A stretch of 64,000 nt of DNA, taken from Ferroplasma acidiphilum. GTDB lineage: Archaea > Thermoplasmatota > Thermoplasmata > Thermoplasmatales > Thermoplasmataceae. Positions 43,278-52,256 of this stretch are shown here, in pieces. The DNA is taken from assembly GCF_002078355.1 (NCBI RefSeq), contig NZ_CP015363.1, positions 248,001 through 312,000 on the forward strand, in the 5' to 3' direction. The notes below the pieces were generated by a model, which was not told the origin of the DNA, searched no databases, and was given only the letters and a program-made list of their open reading frames with translations. Each line of letters begins with the position of its first letter. Position 1 is the stretch's first letter. The translations under genes were made by a program, and so were the position numbers.

Positions 43278-44564
43278 ATGATAAACGGGGCACTGGATTA
43301 CCTGTATAACCTCAAACGGGAAGGCATTAAACTGGACCTGACTGCAACTCAGGATTTCGCCAGCCATGTGGGCAATCCACAGTCTAAATTTAAGACGATA
43401 CACATAGCAGGAACAAATGGTAAAGGTTCCATAGCATCATATGTGTATAATATACTCCGGCAAAAGTATAAAACAGGAATGTACACATCCCCGCATTTGC
43501 TTGATTTCAACGAAAGAATAATACTTGATTTAAATATGATTCCCGATAGTTATATTATTGATTTTATGAACTCAAACCGCGATTATATAGAAAATCTTGC
43601 AACCGTATATAGAAATCCCACATTTTTTGAAACCACAACAGTAATGGCATTCAAATATTTTGCTGACAATAATGCTGACTACGCGGCGATTGAAGTCGGA
43701 CTAGGTGGGAGGCTGGATTCTACCAATATAATTAACCCGGAAGTAAGCGTCATTGCACAGATAGGGTATGAACATTATCAGAGGCTGGGCTGTTCACTAA
43801 CTTCAATAGCCCACGAAAAGGGTGGAATAATCAAAAATGGAAAACCGGTTGTACTGCTGGATAATAAACCCGAAGTTGTGGCAGAGATTACTAAAATTGC
43901 CAGTGTAAGGAATTCAAAGCTTGTAAAAATTTCAGATTATTGCTCTATAACGGATCTTAAATTCAATCTTGACGGCATGTCTTTTAAGCTCCAGACACCC
44001 GTAGAGGAATATCATATCACCACATCAAACCTCGGATTATTCCAGCTCGGCAATATCAGCACAGCAGTAGCAAGCATGGAACTTCTGCCGGAAGGGTCCC
44101 CCGGTAAAAAATCCATAGAAAAAGGTATAAGGGAAAGTAGATGGCCATCCAGGTTTGAGGTAATAAGCAGGGAACCACTGGTAATAATGGACTCATCACA
44201 TAACCCTCCCGCAGCACACGCACTAGTAGAGACCTTCTCAAACTTTGTAACGCAAAAGCCGGTACTGTTGATAGGAATGCTTGATGACAAGGATTATTTC
44301 TCCTATATGTCAATATTAAGAAAACTTTCAGACAGTGTAATTTTAACCACACCGGATGAACCATCCCGTTCACTGGATCCGGATGCCCTGGCAGCTGGCA
44401 TAGGACATATGTTTCCTTCTATCAGAATAATTAAGGACCCAGTTGAGGCGTATAATTTTGCAATTCAGAATTATAGCTGTGTTCTGGTAACAGGTTCAAT
44501 GTATCTTGTAGGCATGTTAAAAAAGTATCTGGGTTCGTCTGTCAGACCGTTTAACATGGATTAA
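43278..44564 (+). CDS. folC: Folylpolyglutamate/dihydrofolate synthase family ligase
   Basis: Mur-ligase-type ATP-dependent enzyme adding glutamate to a pteridine-type cofactor. The P-loop HIAGTNGKGS is near residues 44-53, and the TSPHLLDFNERI and ETTTVMAFKYFA segments are typical. GHDHxNP appears as MDSSHNPPAAH. The ATG at 43278 gives 428 aa and a family-like start (INGALDYLYNLKREGI); a GTG at 43257 gives seven more. It lies just after tenA, probably co-transcribed. Whether the true substrate is folate or another archaeal pterin is not shown. Confidence 0.85.
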   Translation: MINGALDYLYNLKREGIKLDLTATQDFASHVGNPQSKFKTIHIAGTNGKGSIASYVYNILRQKYKTGMYTSPHLLDFNERIILDLNMIPDSYIIDFMNSNRDYIENLATVYRNPTFFETTTVMAFKYFADNNADYAAIEVGLGGRLDSTNIINPEVSVIAQIGYEHYQRLGCSLTSIAHEKGGIIKNGKPVVLLDNKPEVVAEITKIASVRNSKLVKISDYCSITDLKFNLDGMSFKLQTPVEEYHITTSNLGLFQLGNISTAVASMELLPEGSPGKKSIEKGIRESRWPSRFEVISREPLVIMDSSHNPPAAHALVETFSNFVTQKPVLLIGMLDDKDYFSYMSILRKLSDSVILTTPDEPSRSLDPDALAAGIGHMFPSIRIIKDPVEAYNFAIQNYSCVLVTGSMYLVGMLKKYLGSSVRPFNMD

Positions 44565-44647
44565 TCTATCGGTAAAATAGTAGGTAACAAACCAGGTTAA
44601 AAAACCTATTTGTATGTAGAATATATATGATGTAATTACTGGTATCT

Positions 44648-45916
44648 ATGGACAATCCTTTTATCAAATACAACAAATCAAACGATTACGTGGTGGGCGA
44701 CCTGAAGAAACTCAGCAGTTCATACATACCCGATAACTTCCCACACAGGGAAAAGCAGATAGATAGCATTGCAAGGGTTCTGAGCTCCATCGTTACAGGC
44801 GGGCTGTCATCAAATCTGCTGCTTTATGGCAAATCAGGCTCTGGCAAGACCTCTTCAGTTATTTATGTTACAGGCATGCTTAAGGAAACACTCAAAGGAA
44901 ATATTAATATTATTTACATTAACTGTGAAATTTATGATTCGCAGTATTCCATCCTGGTATACCTTACCAATGCCATAAATTCTGGAGATGCCCCCATTCC
45001 CATACTTGGCCTTCCCCAGGACAAAATATATTTTGAACTGGTTAAAAGATTAAACAAATCAGGGCGTTATACAGTAATAATACTGGATGAGATAGATAAG
45101 TTGATTCAGAAGAGCGGCAGTGACGCTCTTTACGTGCTTTTAAAGATAATGGCGGATAGCAACACATCATTGATAGGAATAACAAATGATGCATCATTTG
45201 TAAATGCACTGGATGCCCGTGTGCAGAGCAGGTTGAACCAGGAAAGCATCATATTTCCCCCATACAATGCTATGGAACTCAGGGATATACTGAATTTCAG
45301 GGTTTCAGGAATAATTAAAGATGGATTTATCACAGAAGCATCCATAAACCTCTGCGCTGCTTTGGGTGCCCAGGAACACGGTGATGCGAGGAAGTCTATA
45401 GACCTCCTGAGAATAGCCATAGATTCTGCCCTGAAGGACGGTAAAGATTGTGTTACTATAGATGATGTATACCTTGCCCGTGACAGGTTTGAGATGAACG
45501 TTCTGAAGGAGTCAATAAGGACGCTTCCCATCCATTCGAAGATGGTGCTGCTTAGCGCATGCCTCACACAGGAAACAGACGCAGATCTTTCAGTGACCGG
45601 TGAAATATATGAAAATTATGGGAACATATGCACCGAGCTGGGATTCCAGCCTCTTACAATGAGGCGGATATCAGATCTGCTGTCTGATCTGGAAGATACA
45701 GGCCTGCTTACCACAAATACAAGATCACTGGGAAGATATGGAAGAATGAAATTTATCAGGGTAATGGGTTCTATACAGAACGTAAAGGGATACACCCTTG
45801 AAGATCCTGCATTCGTAAATTTTCAGGGTTCAAAAATAGTCCGCCAGTCCAAATTAAGAACCAATTTTGATGCGTATGTGGAAACTTATAAAAACGGCGA
45901 TTTTGACAATAAATGA
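44648..45916 (+). CDS. cdc6: Orc1/Cdc6 replication initiator
   Basis: AAA+ protein that marks replication origins and helps load MCM helicase. The 422-aa protein has Walker A GKSGSGKT (61-68), Walker B VIILDEID (143-150), sensor 1 SLIGITND and the sensor 2 region HGDARKSIDLL, then a C-terminal winged helix (about 310-400). Archaeal orc1 genes often lie beside an origin, but I found no convincing origin-box repeats in the short flanks (44565-44647 and 45917-46001). Downstream, a 96-aa gene and a UPF0200 gene follow on the same strand. Confidence 0.93.
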   Translation: MDNPFIKYNKSNDYVVGDLKKLSSSYIPDNFPHREKQIDSIARVLSSIVTGGLSSNLLLYGKSGSGKTSSVIYVTGMLKETLKGNINIIYINCEIYDSQYSILVYLTNAINSGDAPIPILGLPQDKIYFELVKRLNKSGRYTVIILDEIDKLIQKSGSDALYVLLKIMADSNTSLIGITNDASFVNALDARVQSRLNQESIIFPPYNAMELRDILNFRVSGIIKDGFITEASINLCAALGAQEHGDARKSIDLLRIAIDSALKDGKDCVTIDDVYLARDRFEMNVLKESIRTLPIHSKMVLLSACLTQETDADLSVTGEIYENYGNICTELGFQPLTMRRISDLLSDLEDTGLLTTNTRSLGRYGRMKFIRVMGSIQNVKGYTLEDPAFVNFQGSKIVRQSKLRTNFDAYVETYKNGDFDNK

Positions 45917-46001
45917 GTTTTACAATCACCGGAGTGAAAGTTTCCAGTGTTGCGCATATGCCTGTCACAAAAATTTAATAAGGTTTTTACAATAATGGAA
46001 T

Positions 46002-46292
46002 ATGTTTAAATTATACAAACTGCCAAAGGAAGATAGGGGAATTATAGACGCCCTCCTTGCCGATGATGTTGTCGGGAGGCAGACAATTACCTATAAAGAT
46101 GGAGTCAATTATGGCTATGATTCATCATATATTGTTCTTATAGAAGGTCCTGAAGATATTTTTAAAAACGTTGAAACTATTGCATCAGGAAAACTTGAAC
46201 CGCTGGGCAAATCAAAACAGGAAGATATATACAAAAAGATCAAAGATGAGGAAAACAACTCCCAGAATGGGCTGGGCTTTATTTTTGGATGA
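46002..46292 (+). CDS. Small uncharacterised protein
   Basis: A 96-aa acidic protein with no family I recognise. It reads as an alpha/beta fold (FKLYKLPKEDRGIIDALLAD, then SSYIVLIEGPEDIFKNV) with a polar tail (KIKDEENNSQNG). It overlaps the UPF0200 gene by four bases (ATGA at 46289-46292), which strongly supports that it is translated. It lies 85 bp after orc1/cdc6. The tight coupling suggests it acts with the kinase-like protein, but no experiment or motif supports a specific role. Confidence 0.65.
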   Translation: MFKLYKLPKEDRGIIDALLADDVVGRQTITYKDGVNYGYDSSYIVLIEGPEDIFKNVETIASGKLEPLGKSKQEDIYKKIKDEENNSQNGLGFIFG

Positions 46293-46858
46293 ATATGCTT
46301 ATCATAACAGGCATGCCGGGTTCTGGCAAAGATGAATTTGTAAAGGTTGCAAAATCTATGGGCTTTATAGATGCCCATATGGGGAACACAGTAAAGAAAA
46401 ATGCCTTGGAAAAGAAAATTCCCTTAGATGATGGAAGTATAGGTGCATATGCAACTGAAGAGCGCAAGAAATACGGTATGGATATCTGGGCAAAGAGAAC
46501 CGCAGAATTGATTACTGAACCTGATATAACTATAGTGGATGGTTTAAGAAATGAGGAAGAGCTTGATTATTTTAAGGGCAATTTCCAGAATATTATAGTA
46601 ATAGCAGTATTTGCAAATGAAAATGACCGCCTTGAAAGAATACTTGCAAGGGATAGGGAAGACGATTCACATAATTATAATGGCATGCACCAGCGCGATA
46701 ATCGTGAACTTTCATGGGGTATCGGAAAAGTAATATCACTCGCAGATTACATGATAGTAAACGACTCAAGCCTGGATGAATACCATAAAAATGTAAAAAT
46801 TCTACTTAACCATATTATTTCAAGGCATCCTGAGATAAATATAAAATCAGGCGCCTAA
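46289..46858 (+). CDS. UPF0200 P-loop nucleoside kinase-like protein
   Basis: A 189-aa archaeal P-loop protein related in fold to dephospho-CoA and nucleotide kinases. Walker A is GMPGSGKDEF (about 8-17). A lid region with ARDREDDSHNYNGMHQRDNRE and the late LADYMIVND strand are family-like. A second Met two codons in could be the true start. The substrate has not been established for the family as far as I know. It overlaps the 96-aa gene by ATGA and overlaps purQ tail-to-tail by 12 bp. Confidence 0.82.
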   Translation: MNMLIITGMPGSGKDEFVKVAKSMGFIDAHMGNTVKKNALEKKIPLDDGSIGAYATEERKKYGMDIWAKRTAELITEPDITIVDGLRNEEELDYFKGNFQNIIVIAVFANENDRLERILARDREDDSHNYNGMHQRDNRELSWGIGKVISLADYMIVNDSSLDEYHKNVKILLNHIISRHPEINIKSGA

Positions 46859-47629
46859 TTTTTTTGTATACTCATAAAGGGAATTAAAGAAGACCTCTCC
46901 TGTTCCATTCTTATGCTTGTTGCCATCATTCATCATCTGAAAGCCGTAATAAACCCTTTCAGGATGTGGCATAAGACCTATTACATTTCCTTCCCTGTTT
47001 GTCAATCCAGCTATGTCCATAACAGACCCATTGGGATTCCATGGGTATGAAGAATCGGTGCCGTTAATATCTGTATATTGAAAGATCATCTGATCATTTT
47101 CTATAACAGAATCCAGTGTTTTCTTGCTGTCAAATATTACTTTCCCTTCCATGTGGGCAACAGGAACCTGTAATATCTTGCCCTCAAAATGCCGCCTAAA
47201 AATTTTGTTTTTTGATGTATACTTTATGTATGTATACCTGCATTCAAACCTATCAGAATCATTTGTTCCCAGAACCATGGTTCTTTTTCTTTCTGTACCT
47301 GTATCTGGAATCATGCCCAGTTCGCTCAGAACCTGGAAGCCGTTGCATACACCTATCAGTATTTTTCCTGAATCTACAAATTTATTAAGCTCATTTATGT
47401 GCGGTGCTAAACGGGAAGCAAATATTGCTCCTGCCCTTACATAATCGCCGGCTGAAAAGCCTCCTGGTATAAACAATAAATCATAATCTTCAAACTTCTT
47501 CTTTCCTATTTCCGATACATGTACATATTCAGATTCAAAACCGGATCTTCTAAGGGAAAGGAAAGCCTCTTCTTCATTATTGGTGCCTTCCATTCTTAAA
47601 ATTCCAGCCTTTAATTCATTACTTTGCAC
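46847..47629 (-). CDS. purQ: Phosphoribosylformylglycinamidine synthase, glutaminase subunit
   Basis: Supplies ammonia from glutamine for the fourth step of purine synthesis, together with PurL and PurS. The 260-aa class I amidotransferase has the oxyanion segment [14 protein letters not shown], the nucleophile Cys in [14 protein letters not shown], and the His-Glu pair in MPHPERV. The start is a GTG at 47629, lying inside the end of the L40e gene (11-bp overlap). The next Met is 12 residues in and would remove the first strand [10 protein letters not shown]. Neither purL nor purS is in the window. Confidence 0.92.
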   Translation of the reverse strand: MQSNELKAGILRMEGTNNEEEAFLSLRRSGFESEYVHVSEIGKKKFEDYDLLFIPGGFSAGDYVRAGAIFASRLAPHINELNKFVDSGKILIGVCNGFQVLSELGMIPDTGTERKRTMVLGTNDSDRFECRYTYIKYTSKNKIFRRHFEGKILQVPVAHMEGKVIFDSKKTLDSVIENDQMIFQYTDINGTDSSYPWNPNGSVMDIAGLTNREGNVIGLMPHPERVYYGFQMMNDGNKHKNGTGEVFFNSLYEYTKKLGA

Positions 47630-47768
47630 TCTTTCTCTCCTTTGATTTGACTCTTAATCCAGTATAACCGCATTTTCTGCATTTTGTTGCGTTTATTGAA
47701 TTTCTTGCATAACATTTCATACATATTTTGCGTGTCAATCTTCTTTCTATTGCTTCTGCGAACGGCAT
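47619..47768 (-). CDS. rpl40e: Large-subunit ribosomal protein L40e
   Basis: A 49-aa ribosomal protein, easily missed because it is so short. The translation begins [15 protein letters not shown] and ends [10 protein letters not shown]. The zinc ribbon is CMKC (16-19) with CRKC (30-33), as in archaeal L40e, which corresponds to the ribosomal part of the eukaryotic ubiquitin-L40 fusion; no ubiquitin part is present here. A strong ribosome-binding site, GGAGTGAGTGAT, stands four bases before the ATG. It overlaps the GTG of purQ by 11 bp, so the two are translationally coupled. Confidence 0.93.
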   Translation of the reverse strand: MPFAEAIERRLTRKICMKCYARNSINATKCRKCGYTGLRVKSKERKSAK

Positions 47769-47853
47769 AAAATCACTCACTCCTTATCTTTTAAGAATAT
47801 TTTAACTTTGTTGTAAAATGGTAAAAATTATAATTAAATAAAAATATTAAATA

Positions 47854-48999
47854 TTATTGCCCGCCCTTCATCTCAGAATTAGCGCCCTTATCTTCTATTT
47901 TCTTAAAGTCCTGTGCACGTTTTTCGAGGATTTTCGGGAGTGCAGTGTATTCCATATCTTCATCAGGAAGCCTGTGTGGCTCAAATACACCCATTCTTCT
48001 CATGTAGTTGGCCATATTCAGTGCCTCATTTCTTGCATAATCAAAGGCTACATCCCTGAACATATCAACAGGACCTGCCAGTTTTCCCTCTTTCATGACA
48101 AAGCCAAGAGCCATAACTCTTGGTGGGCCATCAAATCTGGTCATCTGTGCATTATCCATTCCAACCGGCATCATAGGCCCATTAAACGATCCTCTCATCC
48201 AGCCTGATACAAGATAAGAATTGGCAAATGGCTCCAGTGCTTCACCTGAGGCAGGCAATCCTGATTGTATTCTAACTATGCCTGCAGGGTCATCTTTGCC
48301 TACATATTCTCCGGCTATGAATGATAATTTATCCGTAGTTATTACTGCAACATTTTCATCCGGTAGTTTTGTGTGAGTATTCTTTGTGTATACCCTCTTA
48401 ATTACGTATTTGGACTTTGAACCGATAAATGCGAGCAAATCATATGTATCTTCAGGCAGTGATAGATAAATCTTTTTTCCGTTGTATATATCCCATACCT
48501 CAAATTTGAATCCCATATGCATATTCGGGTCAATTACAAGACCTGGTGTGTTGAACGGGTCTCCGAACATTTTATATATCGGATAATTAAATGCCCCTGG
48601 CTCGGTTTTGTCCATCATGTATACAATGAATGGTTCAGCCTTCCGTGGAGTTATTTCAAGTTCAGCAACTCCTGGCCCCATACCCTTTATATTCCCTGAA
48701 AATGCATCCTTTAATAAATCCTGCCCGGCACCATATAACCCTATTTTTTTTGCAACTTCAGTGCCTGCTTTAAATGCGTCCCAAGCAAGCTTGTGTATTT
48801 CCGGATTGTCAGCACCTCTTGTGTGCACCATGGTAATCTGTATGTCATCACCTATGTGTGATATATGGAAATCTGAAATCAATCCCTCTGAATTGTTTTT
48901 TACATAATTTTCTACTTCGTCAACTACTGGCTGGTATACAACAGTATGCCCGGGCAGGCTTCCAATATCTGCCTTAATATGTGAAATTGTTGTTTTCAT
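47854..48999 (-). CDS. Bifunctional fructose-1,6-bisphosphate aldolase/phosphatase
   Basis: The ancestral-type gluconeogenic enzyme of archaea (381 aa) that condenses triose phosphates to FBP and removes a phosphate to give fructose-6-phosphate. The N terminus TTISHIKADIGSLPGH contains metal-binding His and Asp, and KADIG is a hallmark. GAGQDLLKDAFSGN, DPNMHMGFKFEVWD and the late SYLVSGWMRGSFNGPMMP segment are also characteristic. It is a single-gene unit with 85 bp to rpl40e. It supports sugar synthesis from peptides or acids. Confidence 0.94.
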   Translation of the reverse strand: MKTTISHIKADIGSLPGHTVVYQPVVDEVENYVKNNSEGLISDFHISHIGDDIQITMVHTRGADNPEIHKLAWDAFKAGTEVAKKIGLYGAGQDLLKDAFSGNIKGMGPGVAELEITPRKAEPFIVYMMDKTEPGAFNYPIYKMFGDPFNTPGLVIDPNMHMGFKFEVWDIYNGKKIYLSLPEDTYDLLAFIGSKSKYVIKRVYTKNTHTKLPDENVAVITTDKLSFIAGEYVGKDDPAGIVRIQSGLPASGEALEPFANSYLVSGWMRGSFNGPMMPVGMDNAQMTRFDGPPRVMALGFVMKEGKLAGPVDMFRDVAFDYARNEALNMANYMRRMGVFEPHRLPDEDMEYTALPKILEKRAQDFKKIEDKGANSEMKGGQ

Positions 49000-49166
49000 A
49001 CATTTCTATATCAATAATAACTATTAAATTTTATGTTAAATTTCTGTACGAATTTATCTTATTTCTATGTTTCCATATAGTTTTTAACAATGTGTCCGGA
49101 TTGCTAGTAGAAACTGACAGTTATGTAAGAATATTTAAATACTATAATGTAAACTCATGATAATTT

Positions 49167-50159
49167 CTATACTTCCCGCGCATGGTTTATGGAAAGTGCA
49201 ACCGCCGCTTCTTTTATTATGTGCGCTATGCTTCCGTGAACAAAAATATTGCCAATAGTCCCGAAATACTGGTCCCCCACCCTGATAATATTTGCAAAAT
49301 TATTCGGTACAAAGGGTTTTGTCCCTCCCATTGCGTTTTCCATTGCTGTAATTCCGGATGACCTGGCAATTATAGCCGACATAGGAATAAATCCGCCATT
49401 ATCCACCAGCATTGAATCACCTGCGGCATATACATCGGGATAATCCACAGATTGCAAAAATGAATTTACAACAATCCTGGAGTTCTTTGTCTTTAATTCC
49501 TGTTTCATTTCCGGGAGATTCCCTGTAAATCCTCCGGCGAATAATGTGATATCTGAATTAAACTTTTTTGTGCCGGATACCACACAATCCTTCTTAACCT
49601 CGTCAACAGGGTTTCCAAGTTCTATATTTACCCCATTCTTCTCGAGCAATTGTGTGGCATAATCTGAAAACTTTAGTGGCAAACCAGCGAGTATTCGGTT
49701 CCCAGCTTCCAGTATGGTTATACTGGCGTTCTGCATTGCTCCAGCGACCTCTACTCCCAGGTATCCTCCTCCGATTATTACTATTTTCTTTCTATTTACC
49801 AGTTGATTGCGCAGGTAAAGTGCATCCTCAAGACCGGAAAATCCATGGATATACTTGCTCCCATTTATGAAATCATATTTCTGGGAATGGCCAGTAGCTA
49901 TGACAAGTTTTTCATAGGCTATATTTTTTCCATTTATATTAACAGTCTTTTCTTCCAGGTCTATCCCTGTGGCTTTTCCAGTATAATCTAGATTTCTCTT
50001 TATTCTTGGAAAATCCACGCTTTTTCCGCGCAGCGTATCTATGATTCTCGGAGCCATGATCATAAAAGGATTCTCATCCATAAGTTTTGATTTTCTGTTT
50101 CTCAACTTCGCAGAAATGCCTGCAATACCGCCGCCTATAACAATAATTTTGCCAGCCAT
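49167..50159 (-). CDS. NDH-2-like FAD-dependent oxidoreductase
   Basis: A two-dinucleotide-fold flavoprotein, 330 aa from the ATG at 50159. I choose that start because KIIVIGGGIAGISA, the FAD-binding strand, begins right after it; the in-frame start at 50231 adds 24 unrelated residues. The NAD(P)H site is VIIGGGYLGVEVAGA and the second FAD motif VYAAGDSMLV. Only about 15 residues follow the first GxGxxG before the next strand, so the N terminus is compact compared with typical type II NADH dehydrogenases. It may pass electrons from NADH to a quinone. No anchor helix is evident. Confidence 0.8.
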   Translation of the reverse strand: MAGKIIVIGGGIAGISAKLRNRKSKLMDENPFMIMAPRIIDTLRGKSVDFPRIKRNLDYTGKATGIDLEEKTVNINGKNIAYEKLVIATGHSQKYDFINGSKYIHGFSGLEDALYLRNQLVNRKKIVIIGGGYLGVEVAGAMQNASITILEAGNRILAGLPLKFSDYATQLLEKNGVNIELGNPVDEVKKDCVVSGTKKFNSDITLFAGGFTGNLPEMKQELKTKNSRIVVNSFLQSVDYPDVYAAGDSMLVDNGGFIPMSAIIARSSGITAMENAMGGTKPFVPNNFANIIRVGDQYFGTIGNIFVHGSIAHIIKEAAVALSINHAREV

Positions 50160-50438
50160 GAATTCCAGTATGTTATCTCCAATAATATTATTAATTTTTG
50201 CAGTTAGAACGGAATTGAATTTTAGATGCAATTTCAGAGATACATGCCAGAATTCAGAACAGGGTAAATATTATGATACCGTACATTATTTAATTCCATT
50301 TTATTGCATCTCATATTATTCTGTTACCGGGTCATTACGGGGTTCTGGCAAAATAACCAGAGGCAATGAACACTATAAAGACAGACCGTGCTAATGAATC
50401 ATAGATGATTTTTAAATATTAGAAAATGATTAGTGAAT

Positions 50439-51515
50439 ATGGATGAAAACGATTTAAACGAACTTAAATACATTTTTTCTTACCTTGTGGATTCGTTTTC
50501 ATATGAGGTTGAAAGGGATAAAAAATCAGGCGAAATAGAAAATATGACCAGAATGCTTGAGAATGACAAAAAAGCTATAGATAAAATGAAGAAAGGCATG
50601 AGAGAAAACATGGATGAATTTGTTGTAATCTACAATGATTTTAAAGTAAATGAAGAAAAAATTATGGATTATATCAGTTCAGTCACTGATCAGTATTATA
50701 CAAAACATTCCCAGGACATACTTTCAACAATTTCACAATTACAGCATGAAACTGAGAATTACATTGAAAATGGCGTAAAGGCAATGAACCAGTTTTTTTC
50801 ACTGAATCCACTGACTATACTGAACTCATCCATAGAAATATCGGCAGGCAAAGATGCATTTGATATAAGGCAATCTATACAGTCCAGTTATGGGATAAGC
50901 TATATATTTAGCCTGGAACCGGCACTCAGCCAGTTTATGAAAAACCCATATTTTTCATCACTCTATACAGGAATCAAAATTCCAGTATTAATTGCTGGCG
51001 ATGGCAGTGTAAATTATGAAAACCTGGATAGCTATAAACTTTCAGGTGCAAAATTATCCGAGAATATTCTTGACTGCAGTTTTTATAATGAAACCTCAGG
51101 GAATTTTATCGACTTCAAATACAAAATCAGTGGCCCCGATATAGAAATTGTTTTTGCCAACAATGGCGAGAAGGTTAAAATAACGGATAACCCTGATTTT
51201 ATGTCCCATATGGATGTAAAGATCATGGATGATGCACTTGGCAAGCTCGCAAATGAAATTACCGGATTAACTGGGAAAGATAGGCATCTTGTATCCCTGA
51301 AGATTGATGGGGAAGAAATACTTACCACCATGTCATTTGAAAAAATATTTTTTAGAATAATTAAATCAGATTACATTAAATCACTTGTAAAGGAATTGCC
51401 CGAAAACTGTGAAAACTGTGAAAATCCCGATAGCATTTCAAAGGAACTTATAAGGCACAGGATACACATAATAGGGAAAGATGAAGATTATATACTTTCA
51501 ACTCTTTTTGGATGA
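50439..51515 (+). CDS. Coiled-coil protein of unknown function
   Basis: I do not recognise this 358-aa protein (a GTG at 50433 would add two residues). Residues about 20-110 are rich in heptad-like charged helix (EIENMTRMLENDKKAIDKMK), predicting a coiled coil. The remainder looks like an alpha/beta domain with no signal peptide or membrane helix. A CENCEN pair of Cys near residue 335 (NCENCENPD) could bind metal. It is divergent from the flavoprotein gene and overlaps cbiF tail-to-tail by 18 bp. Confidence 0.6.
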   Translation: MDENDLNELKYIFSYLVDSFSYEVERDKKSGEIENMTRMLENDKKAIDKMKKGMRENMDEFVVIYNDFKVNEEKIMDYISSVTDQYYTKHSQDILSTISQLQHETENYIENGVKAMNQFFSLNPLTILNSSIEISAGKDAFDIRQSIQSSYGISYIFSLEPALSQFMKNPYFSSLYTGIKIPVLIAGDGSVNYENLDSYKLSGAKLSENILDCSFYNETSGNFIDFKYKISGPDIEIVFANNGEKVKITDNPDFMSHMDVKIMDDALGKLANEITGLTGKDRHLVSLKIDGEEILTTMSFEKIFFRIIKSDYIKSLVKELPENCENCENPDSISKELIRHRIHIIGKDEDYILSTLFG

Positions 51516-52256
51516 TTTTCTGAATAGATGTGTAAAATCAGGGTTGTAAAGATATGATTTCTTATCGGAGTTATATGATATATTACCACCTACCATTATA
51601 AGCGCCTGCCTGTTTATCCTGTTTTCAAATAATGAATGCTCAAGCCCGTTAATCGTTGTTTCTATTATCTTCTGGTCAGGCCATGATACCCTGTATGCTA
51701 TTACTGCCCTATCATCACCTTTGTAGCCTCCCTTAATTAGCTTCTCCGTTACTGCCCTAGCATTGGATGCACTGAGAAAAATTGCCAGTGCAGTTTTGTG
51801 TGAAGCAAGAATATCAAGTTCCTCATTTTCAAAATGTTCTGTTCTCCTGGGCACCCTTGTTAGAATTACCGACTGGGTGGTACCCGGCGATGTTAATTCC
51901 ATGCCCATGCTTGCCGCAGCCGCGAATACAGAACTTATGCCCGGAATAATTTCATATTCCATTCCATTGCTGTTAAAAAACTGAATCTCATCATTAATTG
52001 CACCGTATATTGAAGGGTCCCCGCTGTGTAACCTTGTTATATCAAGGCCCTCGTCGTAATATTTTTTAACAAGCATGTTTATCTGTTCTATGTTGAGCGT
52101 AGACGTCTTTACAATTTCCTTTGCCCTGCTCTCACTGAAAGTTTCAGGGCTTACAAGGGAGTCAGCATAAATTATTACATCGGTCGAATCTATAATTTTC
52201 TTTGCCTTTACCGTTAAAAGCTCGGGGTCTCCGGGCCCTGCACCAACTATGTGTAT
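51498..52256 (-). CDS. cbiF: Cobalt-precorrin-4 C11-methyltransferase with apparent AUA start
   Basis: SAM-dependent corrin ring methylase. The frame stays open upstream of its first ATG (52076) and encodes the family N terminus HIVGAGPGDPELLT, up to a stop at 52295. No ATG, GTG or TTG lies in that interval. GGTGAT (52268-52263) stands six bases before an ATA at 52256, so AUA is the best start. This gives 252 aa, the normal CbiF length, while the ATG form of 192 aa would lack the SAM loop. Other marks are RLHSGDPSIYGA and PGISSVFAAAA. It overlaps the end of cbiL by 10 bp. One base change would make an ATG, so a sequence error is possible. Confidence 0.83.
   Translation of the reverse strand: MHIVGAGPGDPELLTVKAKKIIDSTDVIIYADSLVSPETFSESRAKEIVKTSTLNIEQINMLVKKYYDEGLDITRLHSGDPSIYGAINDEIQFFNSNGMEYEIIPGISSVFAAAASMGMELTSPGTTQSVILTRVPRRTEHFENEELDILASHKTALAIFLSASNARAVTEKLIKGGYKGDDRAVIAYRVSWPDQKIIETTINGLEHSLFENRINRQALIMVGGNISYNSDKKSYLYNPDFTHLFRKSSKKS

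Noticed and set aside
45941-45949. TTTCCAGTG just after orc1/cdc6, like part of an archaeal origin recognition box
   Set aside because: Only half of the box is present, there is one copy, and the same 9-mer occurs inside unrelated genes at 9303-9311 and 11980-11988.
50224-50311. AGATGCAAT / ATTGCATCT inverted repeat upstream of the NDH-2-like gene
   Set aside because: Arms of 9 bases are 70 bases apart in AT-rich DNA, with no further support for a regulatory site or structured RNA.
51498-52076. cbiF as an N-terminally truncated pseudogene starting at ATG 52076
   Set aside because: The upstream frame is open, encodes the full SAM-binding loop, and has a perfect ribosome-binding site before an ATA codon.
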